Part shown: one piece after another, positions 16,402-25,413 of the stretch
How the letters are laid out: each line of letters starts with the position of its first letter
Position numbering within the stretch: position 1 is the first letter of the stretch
Assembly: GCF_900129295.1 (NCBI RefSeq)
Contig: NZ_FQUU01000002.1
Span: forward strand, 258,488 to 322,487
Source of the DNA: Flavisolibacter ginsengisoli DSM 18119
GTDB taxonomy: Bacteria; Bacteroidota; Bacteroidia; Chitinophagales; Chitinophagaceae
Reading direction: 5' to 3'
DNA: 64,000 nucleotides
Translations under genes and position numbers: made by a program
Notes under the pieces: model-generated
Told to the model about the DNA's origin: nothing
The model's input: the letters and a program-made list of their open reading frames with translations, nothing else
Database searches by the model: none

Positions 16402-18833
16402 AAAAAAGCGTACGAATCTTTTGGACCATTGTTCTCTCCTGCGTTGGCGTTTTTGTATTTTTTGTTTTTCTATGTATGGTAGGCGTGTTTGGTAAGCTTC
16501 CTTCCTTAAAGGAACTCGAAAATCCAAGCATTTTACAATCATCAGAGGTGTATGCATCTGATGGAACTTTGATGGGTAAATATTACAGGGAAAGAGGTAA
16601 CAGAAGCAACTCTGATTACAGGGATATTTCAAAACATGTTATCAATGCCCTGGTAGCTACAGAAGATGAGCGTTTTTACAGCCACTCGGGCATAGATGTA
16701 AAATCTACTTTAAGGGCTGTGTTCCTGTTAGGTAAGGAAGGCGGAGGTTCTACCATTACCCAGCAATTAGCAAAAGCATTATTAGCCCAGGGAAGTAAGA
16801 ACAGGGCATGGAGGGTAATAGAAAAGTTTAAGGAATATATAGTTGCCATCAGGCTTGAAAGAAACTTCACCAAGGAAGAGATATTAGCACTTTATTTAAA
16901 TGCCGTGCCTTACGGAGACAATATTTATGGAATAAGATACGCGGCGCGCACTTTTTTTCAGAAGGAACCTGACCGTTTAAATCCTGTGGAAGCTGCCGTG
17001 CTTGTGGGTATGCTAAAAGGAAATTATTTGTATAACCCAAGGGTACACATGAAGGCGGCATTTGACCGAAAAAATGTAGTGATAGGCCAGATGGAAAAAA
17101 ATGGATACATCACTCCGGCCGAAGCAGCAAGGTATAAGGTGATGCCCATTCCACTTAACTATAAAAAGCTGGATGAAAATTCGGGTTATGCTCCTTACTT
17201 CAGGGAAGTATTAAAGGACGAGCTGGAAGATATATTAGAAGGTTTGACAAACGCCAGTGGTGATCCATATAATGTGTACGATGACGGACTAAAGATCTAT
17301 ACTACTATCAACCCCAAGATGCAGCAATATGCTGAAGAAGCAGTAGCACAACAAATGCCTGTACTTCAAAAAGCTTTAAACAATCAAAGAAGTATCAAAT
17401 CGGGAAGTGTATGGAAGGATCACCAGGATGTGCTGGATCGTGCTATGCGGAACAGTGACCGGTGGAGAAACCTGAAAGATGATGGACTGACAGATGAAGA
17501 GATAAAAAAGACATTTTCAGTAAAAACGGAAATGAAGGTTTTCGCCTGGAATAAAAACAGGGAAACAGATACGGTGATGACACCTATGGATTCTATCAAA
17601 TATCACAGGCAAATGATGCAAACAGCCTTTATGGTAAATGATCCTGTTACTGGCGAAGTAAGGGCCTGGGTAGGTGGTATTGACTTTAAGACCTATAAAT
17701 TTGACCATGCCAATTTAAAGACCAAACGGCAGGTAGGGTCTGCTATCAAACCCTTGTTGTATTGCCAGGCCATGGAAGAAAGAGGTTTTACACCTGAAAC
17801 CATGGTAGAAGATGTGCAGCAGACTTTCGGTAAGGATCAATTGGTTCCAGCCACCGGCAAATCGTGTACGGGGCGTACAATGACCATGGCTTCAGCTTTA
17901 GCCTGGTCGCGAAATTGTGCCACGGCCTATATAATGAAACAGGTTGGGCCTGCACAATTCGCCAATTTTATAGAACGCCTGAATATTCCTACCAAGATAG
18001 AACCCTACCCTTCTATAGCGCTGGGATCTTGTGATCTTTCCTTATTTGAAATGATGTGGGGTTACTCTATTTTCCCTGGACATGGCTTCTCTACAAAGCC
18101 AAGCTTTATCTCACGTATCGAAGACAGGAATGGTAATGTGATCAAGCGGTTTGATCCTGGTATGAACCGTAAAGAAGCAGTGAGCGAAGTAACGGCATAC
18201 AATATGTGTAAGATGATGGAAGGGCCAGTGACCAAGGGAACAGCAGCCGGGCTAATGCAGGCATTGGGTGCAAAGGAAATGGGAGGTAAAACCGGTACCA
18301 CCAATGGTAATGCTGACTTCTGGTTCATGGGTTATTCGCCACAACTGTTAGCAGGTGTTTGGGTGGGAAGTGATGACCGTTTTATCAGTATTGAAAGTGC
18401 AGCATTTTTTGGAGGTACAGCAGCACGACCTATCTGGCAATCTTTTTTCAAGAAAGTGTATAATGATAAGACACTTGCTATAGACAGAAATGCAGAATTT
18501 GTGAAGCCTGCAGACCTGCAAAATGAGATCAACAATGCGGATATGATGAGAATCATTGATGAAACGGTTCCTTCAGATGACAATACAGGTACTAACGCGG
18601 ATGAATATACACTGGATACCTCTCATAATATCCCGGCTGAGTCGCAGGCGCCCATTGATGAAAACGCACCTATTCAAAAGAACACCAATCCAAAGAAGGA
18701 CACAACAAAGAAGAATACAAAGATTGGCGAAATGAATCAAACCGATCAGAAGCCCGAGAAGAAAGGCTTTTTCAAACGCCTGTTTGGAGGTAAGGATAAA
18801 AACAAGGATGAGAACAAGCCAAATGATTATTGA
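16398..18833 (+). CDS. Class A penicillin-binding protein (PBP1A-like)
   Basis: This 811-residue bifunctional peptidoglycan synthase has one N-terminal membrane anchor (residues 8-30), a family-51 transglycosylase domain (about 55-230; ATEDERFYSHSGID with the catalytic Glu, and GGSTITQQLAKALL) and a transpeptidase domain (about 400-680) with the Ser-x-x-Lys motif in VGSAIKPLLY (about residue 447), SRN, and KTGTT (about 631). It ends in a charged Lys/Asp-rich tail of about 60 residues after the transpeptidase. It polymerises and cross-links glycan strands at the inner membrane. The ATG overlaps the stop of a 38-codon ORF. Confidence 0.95.
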   Translation: MKKSVRIFWTIVLSCVGVFVFFVFLCMVGVFGKLPSLKELENPSILQSSEVYASDGTLMGKYYRERGNRSNSDYRDISKHVINALVATEDERFYSHSGIDVKSTLRAVFLLGKEGGGSTITQQLAKALLAQGSKNRAWRVIEKFKEYIVAIRLERNFTKEEILALYLNAVPYGDNIYGIRYAARTFFQKEPDRLNPVEAAVLVGMLKGNYLYNPRVHMKAAFDRKNVVIGQMEKNGYITPAEAARYKVMPIPLNYKKLDENSGYAPYFREVLKDELEDILEGLTNASGDPYNVYDDGLKIYTTINPKMQQYAEEAVAQQMPVLQKALNNQRSIKSGSVWKDHQDVLDRAMRNSDRWRNLKDDGLTDEEIKKTFSVKTEMKVFAWNKNRETDTVMTPMDSIKYHRQMMQTAFMVNDPVTGEVRAWVGGIDFKTYKFDHANLKTKRQVGSAIKPLLYCQAMEERGFTPETMVEDVQQTFGKDQLVPATGKSCTGRTMTMASALAWSRNCATAYIMKQVGPAQFANFIERLNIPTKIEPYPSIALGSCDLSLFEMMWGYSIFPGHGFSTKPSFISRIEDRNGNVIKRFDPGMNRKEAVSEVTAYNMCKMMEGPVTKGTAAGLMQALGAKEMGGKTGTTNGNADFWFMGYSPQLLAGVWVGSDDRFISIESAAFFGGTAARPIWQSFFKKVYNDKTLAIDRNAEFVKPADLQNEINNADMMRIIDETVPSDDNTGTNADEYTLDTSHNIPAESQAPIDENAPIQKNTNPKKDTTKKNTKIGEMNQTDQKPEKKGFFKRLFGGKDKNKDENKPNDY

Positions 18834-18848
18834 TACTATATCGAAAAC

Positions 18849-18880
18849 AAAAAGCCTCTTTATGGAGGCTTTTTGTTTTA
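18849..18880. terminator. Bidirectional terminator between PBP and alcohol dehydrogenase genes
   Basis: Perfect 10-bp stem AAAAAGCCTC (18849-18858) with GAGGCTTTTT (18865-18874), loop of 6, flanked by A and T runs so that it can serve both convergent genes. Confidence 0.85.
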
Positions 18881-18930
18881 TAATGCATTTCATTTCCTTA
18901 GCCCGTTAGGCAAAAAAACAAATTATTAAT

Positions 18931-20088
18931 TTATGGTTTAAGAACAACTTTTACGCAATCATCTACCTTGTTCTTGAACATGTCATATCCCCTGGTAGCA
19001 TCTGAAAGAGGAATCTTGTGTGTGATAATATCATCCAGCACTACTTTGCCATCTCTTACAATTTCAAACAAATGGTCTATATATTTTTGAACAGGTGCTT
19101 GTCCAAATTTCATAATGAGCCCTTTATCAAATATGCGGTGAATAGGAAAGTTATCATATGGACTTCCATATACACCCACAACTGAAACAATACCGCCTCT
19201 GCGCACTGCCTGCGTGCACCAGTCAATAACTTTCATTGTTCCTTTCTCAGCATTCCACACAGCTTTTGCCTTTTCAAGAAAAGAACGTTCGGCTTCTGTT
19301 CCTACTGCATCTATGGCTACGTCCGGGCCCCTGCCATTTGTCATTTCCCTGAGCTTTTCCATTAAATGTTCATCGTGCGCATTGAGTGTTTCCACCTTAT
19401 TGACCTCCTTCGCTTTATTAAGCCGGTAGTCTAAAGGATCAACTGCTATCACTCTTTTTGCGCCACGAAGCCAGGCCGCTTTTTGCGCCATAAGACCAAC
19501 AGGCCCGCTACCGAAAATGACGACTGTTTCCCCGCCTTTCACTTCTCCCCAGTCAACAGCAGTCCATCCCGTAGGGAAGATATCTGTCAGGAATAACACC
19601 TGGTCATCGCTCAACCCATCTGGTATGATCTTAGGACCATAATTAGCCTTTGGTACCCGTACATATTCCGCCTGTCCCCCACTGTAGCCACCATACAGAT
19701 CGGTATAACCAAACATACCACCACCTTTGCCTTTCATCATATCGCCTTCAGGCCCATAATGATCAGGATTGGTTTGTTCACAATGCCCGGGTAAATCATG
19801 TGCACAGAAAAAACATTGGCCACATGCGATTGGAAAAGGAACCACTACTCTATCGCCCTTTTTAACCTTTTTAACTGCTGGTCCAACCTCTTCCACAATA
19901 CCCATGAATTCATGACCCAAAACCTGGTCACGCAGTTGAGGGAAAAACCCATCATATATGTGAAGATCTGAACCACATATGGCCGTTGACGTTACTTTAA
20001 GTATAATGTCATCCGGAGCTTCAATCCCCGGATCCGGCACATTGTCAACACTAATATCTCCAATCTTGTGAAACACCGCTGCTTTCAT
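18931..20088 (-). CDS. Zinc-dependent alcohol dehydrogenase (formaldehyde dehydrogenase-like)
   Basis: This 385-residue medium-chain dehydrogenase carries the catalytic-zinc segment CGSDLHIYDG and GHEFMGIVEEVG, the structural-zinc cluster CGQCFFCAHDLPGHC (four Cys) and the NAD-binding GSGPVGLMA followed by AVDPLDYRLNKAKE. The length and the long insert with GEGD-like YGPEGDMMKGKGGGMFGY place it near glutathione-independent formaldehyde dehydrogenases (family inference). The true substrate is not certain. It stands alone, converging on the PBP gene across a shared terminator. Confidence 0.9.
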   Translation of the reverse strand: MKAAVFHKIGDISVDNVPDPGIEAPDDIILKVTSTAICGSDLHIYDGFFPQLRDQVLGHEFMGIVEEVGPAVKKVKKGDRVVVPFPIACGQCFFCAHDLPGHCEQTNPDHYGPEGDMMKGKGGGMFGYTDLYGGYSGGQAEYVRVPKANYGPKIIPDGLSDDQVLFLTDIFPTGWTAVDWGEVKGGETVVIFGSGPVGLMAQKAAWLRGAKRVIAVDPLDYRLNKAKEVNKVETLNAHDEHLMEKLREMTNGRGPDVAIDAVGTEAERSFLEKAKAVWNAEKGTMKVIDWCTQAVRRGGIVSVVGVYGSPYDNFPIHRIFDKGLIMKFGQAPVQKYIDHLFEIVRDGKVVLDDIITHKIPLSDATRGYDMFKNKVDDCVKVVLKP

Positions 20089-20218
20089 ATGCTATTTTTT
20101 AAATTAGACAAGCAAATAATAAAATCCAGTGCAGTAAAAATCACGCCATGTGAAGGTTAAATTGACTGGTGAATAGCAGAGTCGGCACAACATTTTCAGT
20201 AGTATGTAAAAAGCTATT

Positions 20219-20791
20219 ATGAATACCAGAAAAGATAACAGTAACAGGATACCAGAAAATGATCCATCCAAAGCAATTGATAGCAAAAAAGAGGTAGCCG
20301 ACTCCAATGACGAAAAGATTGACCAGGATTTTCCAGGATACCCTCATTATCCAGCCAAAGAGGATATTATGGATCAGCGTACAGATACGCATCGCGTAGA
20401 TATGGATGTAGAAAATATTCCCGCAAACCGTAATACAACAGGTGTTAGTCAAAGGTTTTCAAATGATTCCGATAGACAAAGGTCAGAAAACGCTATGCAA
20501 CCTCAGCCTGGCTCTGGTAATGATGACCTCGGGATTAAAATGGGTAATGAAGCAGACGTTACAGATGATGAATTGGCAGTTCTTAATGCGACCGATGCCG
20601 AAATTGGGGTACCACAGAATATTTCCAATGAAGACCTGGCTGACCTTGATGTTCCCGGAAGCGACCTTGATGATGAGAATGAAAGCATTGGAGAAGAGGA
20701 TGAAGAAAACAATTATTACAGCCTTGGTGGCGACAGGCATGAAGGACAGGAAGAAGATCCTTATTCTGATCCAAAGCGGGGTAATGATTAA
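20219..20791 (+). CDS. Hypothetical acidic, probably disordered protein, 190 aa
   Basis: This strongly hydrophilic protein is rich in Asp, Glu, Asn and Ser, with no signal peptide, membrane segment or cysteine. Acidic stretches such as DDELAVLNATDAEIGVP, DLADLDVPGSDLDDENE and EEDEENNYYSLGGD dominate the C-terminal half. A repeated motif around D-x-E-L/D-L-A-x-L may be a short acidic repeat. I do not recognise the family. The coding frame is long, free of stops and in good context after a divergent intergenic region, so I consider it real. Confidence 0.75.
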   Translation: MNTRKDNSNRIPENDPSKAIDSKKEVADSNDEKIDQDFPGYPHYPAKEDIMDQRTDTHRVDMDVENIPANRNTTGVSQRFSNDSDRQRSENAMQPQPGSGNDDLGIKMGNEADVTDDELAVLNATDAEIGVPQNISNEDLADLDVPGSDLDDENESIGEEDEENNYYSLGGDRHEGQEEDPYSDPKRGND

Positions 20792-20829
20792 GAAAGCCCA
20801 GGGATCAATAATGCTATATACTGTGCTTT

Positions 20830-21237
20830 ATGAATAACGGCAAATATGTATTATTTATCTTTTGCTTCTTAGCGGCATATTGCAGCCCTATGCGAAAGAT
20901 TAATATCAAGAACAGGTCAGGAGGTGATGTAGATGTTACCTGGAAATTAAAAGATCTGGATAGCCTGTATTTAAGCCCATTCTTTCTGAGCAATTCAAAA
21001 ACAGTTGCCTTCCACTTAAAAAGCAATAAACCTTATAATGATATAAAAATGTCCTTTGGCATGGGCTCCTGGCCAAAGGACAGTTTATATGCCATAACAG
21101 AAAGATTGGAATCCTTAGAGATAAAATCACATGGGGGCACCATATTCCTGGACTCATCTGATAAAATATTTTCTTTTTTATACCACAGGAGAAAAGGAAT
21201 AGGTAACCGTAAGATTGAAATACTGATCACAAAATGA
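20830..21237 (+). CDS. Hypothetical exported protein, 135 aa
   Basis: The N-terminus KYVLFIFCFLAAYCSPMRK is a signal sequence and could be a loose lipobox (Cys after AAY), so a lipoprotein is possible. The mature part is strand-rich with a charged C-terminus (KIFSFLYHRRKGIGNRKIEIL). No known domain was recognised. It lies 38 bases after the acidic-protein gene and may be cotranscribed with it. Confidence 0.65.
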   Translation: MNNGKYVLFIFCFLAAYCSPMRKINIKNRSGGDVDVTWKLKDLDSLYLSPFFLSNSKTVAFHLKSNKPYNDIKMSFGMGSWPKDSLYAITERLESLEIKSHGGTIFLDSSDKIFSFLYHRRKGIGNRKIEILITK

Positions 21238-21318
21238 ATTCGGTCATTATTAACAATCATTGCACTTCGTTAATAAAAGGGATCAAATTATTTACAGATT
21301 CATTACCTGAATAACAGC

Positions 21319-22053
21319 ATGGGAAGTATAAAATGGCATATTGGATGCTCCGGATTTCATTATAAAGAATGGAAGGAAGAATTTTATCCGGCGGGATTAG
21401 CCCAAAGTAAATGGTTCAATCATTATACGCAACATTTTAATACACTTGAACTCAATGTTACCTTTTATCGTTTTCCCACACTAAAATCATTGCAGGTATG
21501 GAATGAAAAATCACCTGATGGTTTCAGCTTTTCGTCTAAAGTGCCAAGGTCAATCACGCATTATAAAAAGTTTATCGATACCGAAAGAATGATGGATGAT
21601 TTCTATTGTTTGTTAAAAGAAGGATTGGGCAACAAACTGGGTTGCGTGCTGACACAACTTCCCCCACAATTTAAATATTCTGAAGAAGGCCTGGAACGTA
21701 TACTGAAACAGTTAAACCCTGGTTTTAATAATGTGATTGAATTCAGAAATGAAAGCTGGTGGAGAAAAGACGTTATGGATATCTTAACTGAACATCAGGT
21801 AAGTTTTTGCGGGGTAAGCTTTCCCAAGATCATTTACGATGATGCCATCATAAACAGGCCCTTAGCCTATTATCGCTTTCACGGAGTGCCAAGGCTGTTT
21901 TATTCAGAATATGAAGCATCCTTTATTGAGAAGATCTACCAACAACTAAGCAGCAATACCACTGTAACAGAAGCATTTATTTATTTCAATAATACGGCAT
22001 CAACAGCAGCCCTGCATAATGCCCGGCAGTTTAAAAAACTGGCAGGAGAATAA
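21319..22053 (+). CDS. DUF72 domain-containing protein
   Basis: This 244-residue TIM-barrel-like protein of the DUF72 family (YecE-like) is recognised by GCSGFHYKEWKEEFYPAGL at the N-terminus, FNTLELNVTFYRFP, FSSKVPRSITHYKK, VIEFRNESW, YYRFHG and YIYFNNT-like IYFNNTASTAA. The family has no established biochemical function. The following DinB gene starts 17 bases after its stop, suggesting one transcript. Confidence 0.93.
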   Translation: MGSIKWHIGCSGFHYKEWKEEFYPAGLAQSKWFNHYTQHFNTLELNVTFYRFPTLKSLQVWNEKSPDGFSFSSKVPRSITHYKKFIDTERMMDDFYCLLKEGLGNKLGCVLTQLPPQFKYSEEGLERILKQLNPGFNNVIEFRNESWWRKDVMDILTEHQVSFCGVSFPKIIYDDAIINRPLAYYRFHGVPRLFYSEYEASFIEKIYQQLSSNTTVTEAFIYFNNTASTAALHNARQFKKLAGE

Positions 22054-22069
22054 TCTTTACCTTAATGGA

Positions 22070-22588
22070 ATGATAGCGCAAACTCCATGGATAGAAAGGA
22101 CTTTTAATTTTGATTTTCCTTTAGGTCTGTTCCCCGTTATTTTTAGCAGGCTGGAAGGAAGCATCTTCAGGTTACATAGCCTGCTATTGAATGCAGACGA
22201 GGACCTATGCAGTATTAATGATAAAGGTTGGTCGGTAAAAGAACACACAGGACATCTCAGTGACCTGGAAGGATTGTGGAAGAAAAGACTTGAAGACTTC
22301 ATGTCGAATAAAGCTATTTTAACACCTGCCGACATTAACAATCCAGGAACCAAAGAGGCGCGTCACAATGAAAAAACTCTGGAGCAATTGCTATCCCAAT
22401 TCACTTTAAAAAGACAGGGAATGCTGGAGTCTGTTTATAATGCGGATACCGCCTTATTATCCCGTACATCAGTACATCCAAGGTTGAATATACCTATGAG
22501 GTTTATTGATGCCCTGTATTTTGTAGCTGAACATGATGACCACCATATCAGTGCGATCTCTACCCTGTTAAGAAAACCTGTAGGATAG
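22070..22588 (+). CDS. DinB family protein
   Basis: This 172-residue protein of the DinB superfamily contains GWSVKEHTGHLSDLEGLWKKRL, with a metal-binding His at the end of helix 2, and VAEHDDHHISAISTL near the C-terminus with the other ligands. The start ATG 22070 is preferred: the frame is open into the DUF72 gene from 22019, but that part only overlaps it. Function is unknown; DinB proteins bind divalent metals and several act as thiol transferases. It is probably cotranscribed with the DUF72 gene. Confidence 0.88.
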   Translation: MIAQTPWIERTFNFDFPLGLFPVIFSRLEGSIFRLHSLLLNADEDLCSINDKGWSVKEHTGHLSDLEGLWKKRLEDFMSNKAILTPADINNPGTKEARHNEKTLEQLLSQFTLKRQGMLESVYNADTALLSRTSVHPRLNIPMRFIDALYFVAEHDDHHISAISTLLRKPVG

Positions 22589-22627
22589 GCTTTTCGGGTA
22601 ACAATGATATAATGATCGTGAAGTGAT

Positions 22628-24241
22628 TTATTGTACCACTTCTGTGATCACTTTCCCAATGGAAGCATCTGGCATCTGAATATGAAGCATCGCAGCAAGT
22701 GTAGGTGCAATATCTGTCATGTACACCTCCCGGTTAGAGTTGCCATGCTTTATTTTCCAACCGAACCATACGAGGGGTATATGCGTGTCATAAGGATTCC
22801 ATAATCCATGTGATGCCCCTACCCTCCAGCTATCAACACCGGCAGGCTTGAATATGATTATTATATCTCCACTTAAGCTGGGATTATAACTATTATTCAA
22901 AACCGTCTTTAAATTTCCAGGAATTGATGAAAGATTAATATTGGACATATCTATGGCGAAATCTACAGAAGGATTTCTTTCAAGGAAATCTATGATATAC
23001 CTCTTAACTTCTTTTTTATCGATACTGTTTTTTGCCAATACGGTATCATTTAAATAATATTGGTAATTAATATACCTGGCAATTATATTCTTGACTTTAA
23101 AATGATTTTGCAAGCTGTCATTCAAAGAAACTCTTAATGCTGCTTCTTCCAAACCAGCTACATTAATTTTATTATCGTACAGGAAAGTGGGGTTATGGGC
23201 TACACCATGATCTGATGTGAGAAATAAAAGGTATTGTCCTTTACCAATTGTCGCGTCCAGGTATTTAAAGAAGGTGGAAAGATCCTTGTCCAACCTTAGA
23301 TAAGTATCTTCCACTTCAATTGAATTAGGTCCAAAGCTGTGTCCTATATAATCAGTAGAAGATAGGCTTAGAGCCAGGAAATCTGTGACTCCCCTTTTAC
23401 CTAACTGTTCTGCCTTTATGGCTTCACGGGCCATGTCGAGGGTATATGTATTACCAAAAGGAGTGGTTCGGAAAGATTCATAACGGTTAGCAACTATTGT
23501 CGCTGTTTTGTGAGGGAAGGTAATATCTTCAGTCCCTAATTTATTTTCATATCGATTACTATCAGTGGTACTTTGATCATAGGACGCAATTGGATATAAG
23601 GTATTCCAGTTCTGTTTCAGATAGACATCAGGAGTTTTTTTAGCATTGAATGCTTTGACCCATGTTGGCAGATCTTTCATATAATAGCTGCTGCTGATCC
23701 ATCCGCCACTTGCGTTATCAAACCAATAGGAGGCATTGGAAAGGTGTCCACCTGGCAAAATAGATGCCCTGTCTTTTAAAGCAATTGATATTGTTTTTGT
23801 TTTAAAATTGGTCGCCAGCCTCAATTGGTCAGTTATGGTATTAGCCCACAAATTTGCCGGCGACATCTCACCAGCAGTAGAACTGCTACCCACGGTACTT
23901 ACTGTTGTATCATCGGTACAATACACTATTTTCTTCTGTGACTTGTCATACCAGTAATTACCCATGATACCGTTTAAAGCAGGTACACTACCCGTATAAA
24001 TACAAGAATGACCAGCTGCAGTATGTGCAGGCAGGTAAGGAATAAAAGTATTCTCACAACTAAATCCTTCTGAAAGCAATCTTTTGAATCCTCCATCACC
24101 ATACCTATCATAGTAACGGTATAAATAATCCCAACGCATCTGATCCACAACAAGGCCAACCACTAGTTTTGGTCTGTTCAATGATTGTCCCTGCCCTGCA
24201 ATAGAAAGGACTGCCAACAATAAAACCGCAATTTTCCTCAT
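22628..24241 (-). CDS. pafA: PafA-type alkaline phosphatase
   Basis: This 537-residue secreted enzyme of the alkaline phosphatase superfamily has signal peptide KIAVLLLAVLSIAGQGQS. It matches the Elizabethkingia PafA active site in order: metal ligand Asp33 in VVDQMRWDYL, nucleophile Thr74 in PAHTAAGH, Asn95 in GNYWYD, Lys156 and Arg158 in LKDRAS, then DYIGHS, TSDHG and DTHIPLVW for the remaining zinc ligands. It should hydrolyse phosphate monoesters in the periplasm and supply phosphate from organic sources. The ATG is at 24241; a TTG precedes it. It diverges from the gene at 24338. Confidence 0.92.
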   Translation of the reverse strand: MRKIAVLLLAVLSIAGQGQSLNRPKLVVGLVVDQMRWDYLYRYYDRYGDGGFKRLLSEGFSCENTFIPYLPAHTAAGHSCIYTGSVPALNGIMGNYWYDKSQKKIVYCTDDTTVSTVGSSSTAGEMSPANLWANTITDQLRLATNFKTKTISIALKDRASILPGGHLSNASYWFDNASGGWISSSYYMKDLPTWVKAFNAKKTPDVYLKQNWNTLYPIASYDQSTTDSNRYENKLGTEDITFPHKTATIVANRYESFRTTPFGNTYTLDMAREAIKAEQLGKRGVTDFLALSLSSTDYIGHSFGPNSIEVEDTYLRLDKDLSTFFKYLDATIGKGQYLLFLTSDHGVAHNPTFLYDNKINVAGLEEAALRVSLNDSLQNHFKVKNIIARYINYQYYLNDTVLAKNSIDKKEVKRYIIDFLERNPSVDFAIDMSNINLSSIPGNLKTVLNNSYNPSLSGDIIIIFKPAGVDSWRVGASHGLWNPYDTHIPLVWFGWKIKHGNSNREVYMTDIAPTLAAMLHIQMPDASIGKVITEVVQ

Positions 24242-24337
24242 CAAAAATTATTTAAGTGGCAAATTTAGTTGTTGAATGACCTCCGGGAAAATTGATGCAT
24301 TATTATTAAGTGAATACCTTTAGCAGGATAATTTTAT

Positions 24338-25153
24338 ATGAAAAGATTTGTACTTCTACTTTTTACTTTTAGTAGCCTCCGGGTCACTTCTCAAAATAAT
24401 ATAGTGAGCCTTATCCAGGCAGAAAAGGATTTTGCTGCCTATTCAGTATCTCATAATACCAAAGCAGCATTTTTAAAATATCTTGACAGTGCGGGAGTAG
24501 TGTTTGAAAACGGCAATCCTGTGAATGGAATAGAAGCATGGAATAAAAAAGAAGTGCGGAAGGGAATTTTAAACTGGCATCCCCAATTTGCAGAAATATC
24601 AGCATCTGGCAACCTGGGATATACTACAGGTCCATGGACCTTTCAGCCCAAAACAATAACAGATAGTGTAGTTGCGAGAGGACAATATGCTACGGTCTGG
24701 CAACTTGACAAAAAAGGAAACTGGAAATTTATAGTAGATCTTGGTATTAATGAAACCCCCATCGCTGATATAAAGGAGGTTGAAGAAATAAATGTAAATC
24801 TGAAAACATACGCCCCTATTGATTTAAGCTCCCTTTTAAAAGCGGAGAAAGCTTTTATCTGGCAATTCAACAATGATAAGATAAAGGCATATAAACAATA
24901 CCTTTCAAAAAAAACGGTTTTGAACAGGAACAGGCATTTACCAGCGACCCGGGCAGAGGAACTGGCCAATAGCATTAGCGAAACTCCTGCTGAAATTAAA
25001 TTCCAGGTCGACCATTCAGGCATTTCTAACAGCGGAGACCTGGGGTTTGTTTATGGAATAAGTTTGTATAAGGATAAGAAAGAAAATTATTTACGTGTGT
25101 GGCGTAGAGAAAATCATGGTTGGAAAATAGCCATGGATGTGGTTCGATATTAA
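24338..25153 (+). CDS. Secreted protein with two NTF2-like (DUF4440/SnoaL) domains
   Basis: This 271-residue protein with signal peptide KRFVLLLFTFSSLRVTSQ carries two similar halves: AEKDFAAYSVSHNTKAAFLKYL...YATVWQLDKKGNWKFIVDLG, and AEKAFIWQFNNDKIKAYKQYL...YLRVWRRENHGWKIAMDVV. Each follows the NTF2/DUF4440 pattern with an N-terminal helix and a final W-K-I strand. The fold is used by many enzymes and binding proteins, so no activity can be assigned. It is divergent from pafA, with a -7-like TACCTTTA (about 24315) between them. Confidence 0.75.
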   Translation: MKRFVLLLFTFSSLRVTSQNNIVSLIQAEKDFAAYSVSHNTKAAFLKYLDSAGVVFENGNPVNGIEAWNKKEVRKGILNWHPQFAEISASGNLGYTTGPWTFQPKTITDSVVARGQYATVWQLDKKGNWKFIVDLGINETPIADIKEVEEINVNLKTYAPIDLSSLLKAEKAFIWQFNNDKIKAYKQYLSKKTVLNRNRHLPATRAEELANSISETPAEIKFQVDHSGISNSGDLGFVYGISLYKDKKENYLRVWRRENHGWKIAMDVVRY

Positions 25154-25294
25154 GATGATATAAGGTCTTTTACCTCATTAAAACTTAAGCATGCTGCCTT
25201 AAAACCTTATTCTTTTAACACATGATCGCTTTGATTGTTTTTGCATTCTTCCCTAACCTTAACCTTTCAAAACCCCTATTCATGCTGAATTTCT

Positions 25295-25302
25295 TATTTT
25301 TG
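25295..25302 (+). promoter_or_regulatory. Promoter -7 element TATTTTTG of the alpha-oxoamine synthase gene
   Basis: TATTTTTG followed by CGACC is the extended -7 pattern. The predicted leader (about 108 bases) is long for this window and contains a tiny frame, ATG 25353 to TAA 25373 (6 codons). Confidence 0.6.
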
Positions 25303-25413
25303 CGACCGCAAACAGACAGGATTTATACCGGACCACTCTATTATTCAGCACTAATGAAAGGTGTAATTCGCTAAAAATTCATGTTATTCATAAATTAAAA
25401 CTGTAAATGTGAT

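Noticed and set aside
18573-18893. Hydrophobic minus-strand frame at the PBP 3' end
   Set aside because: Its leucine-rich look comes from reading the Lys/Asp/Asn-rich PBP tail in reverse, and it spans the shared terminator.
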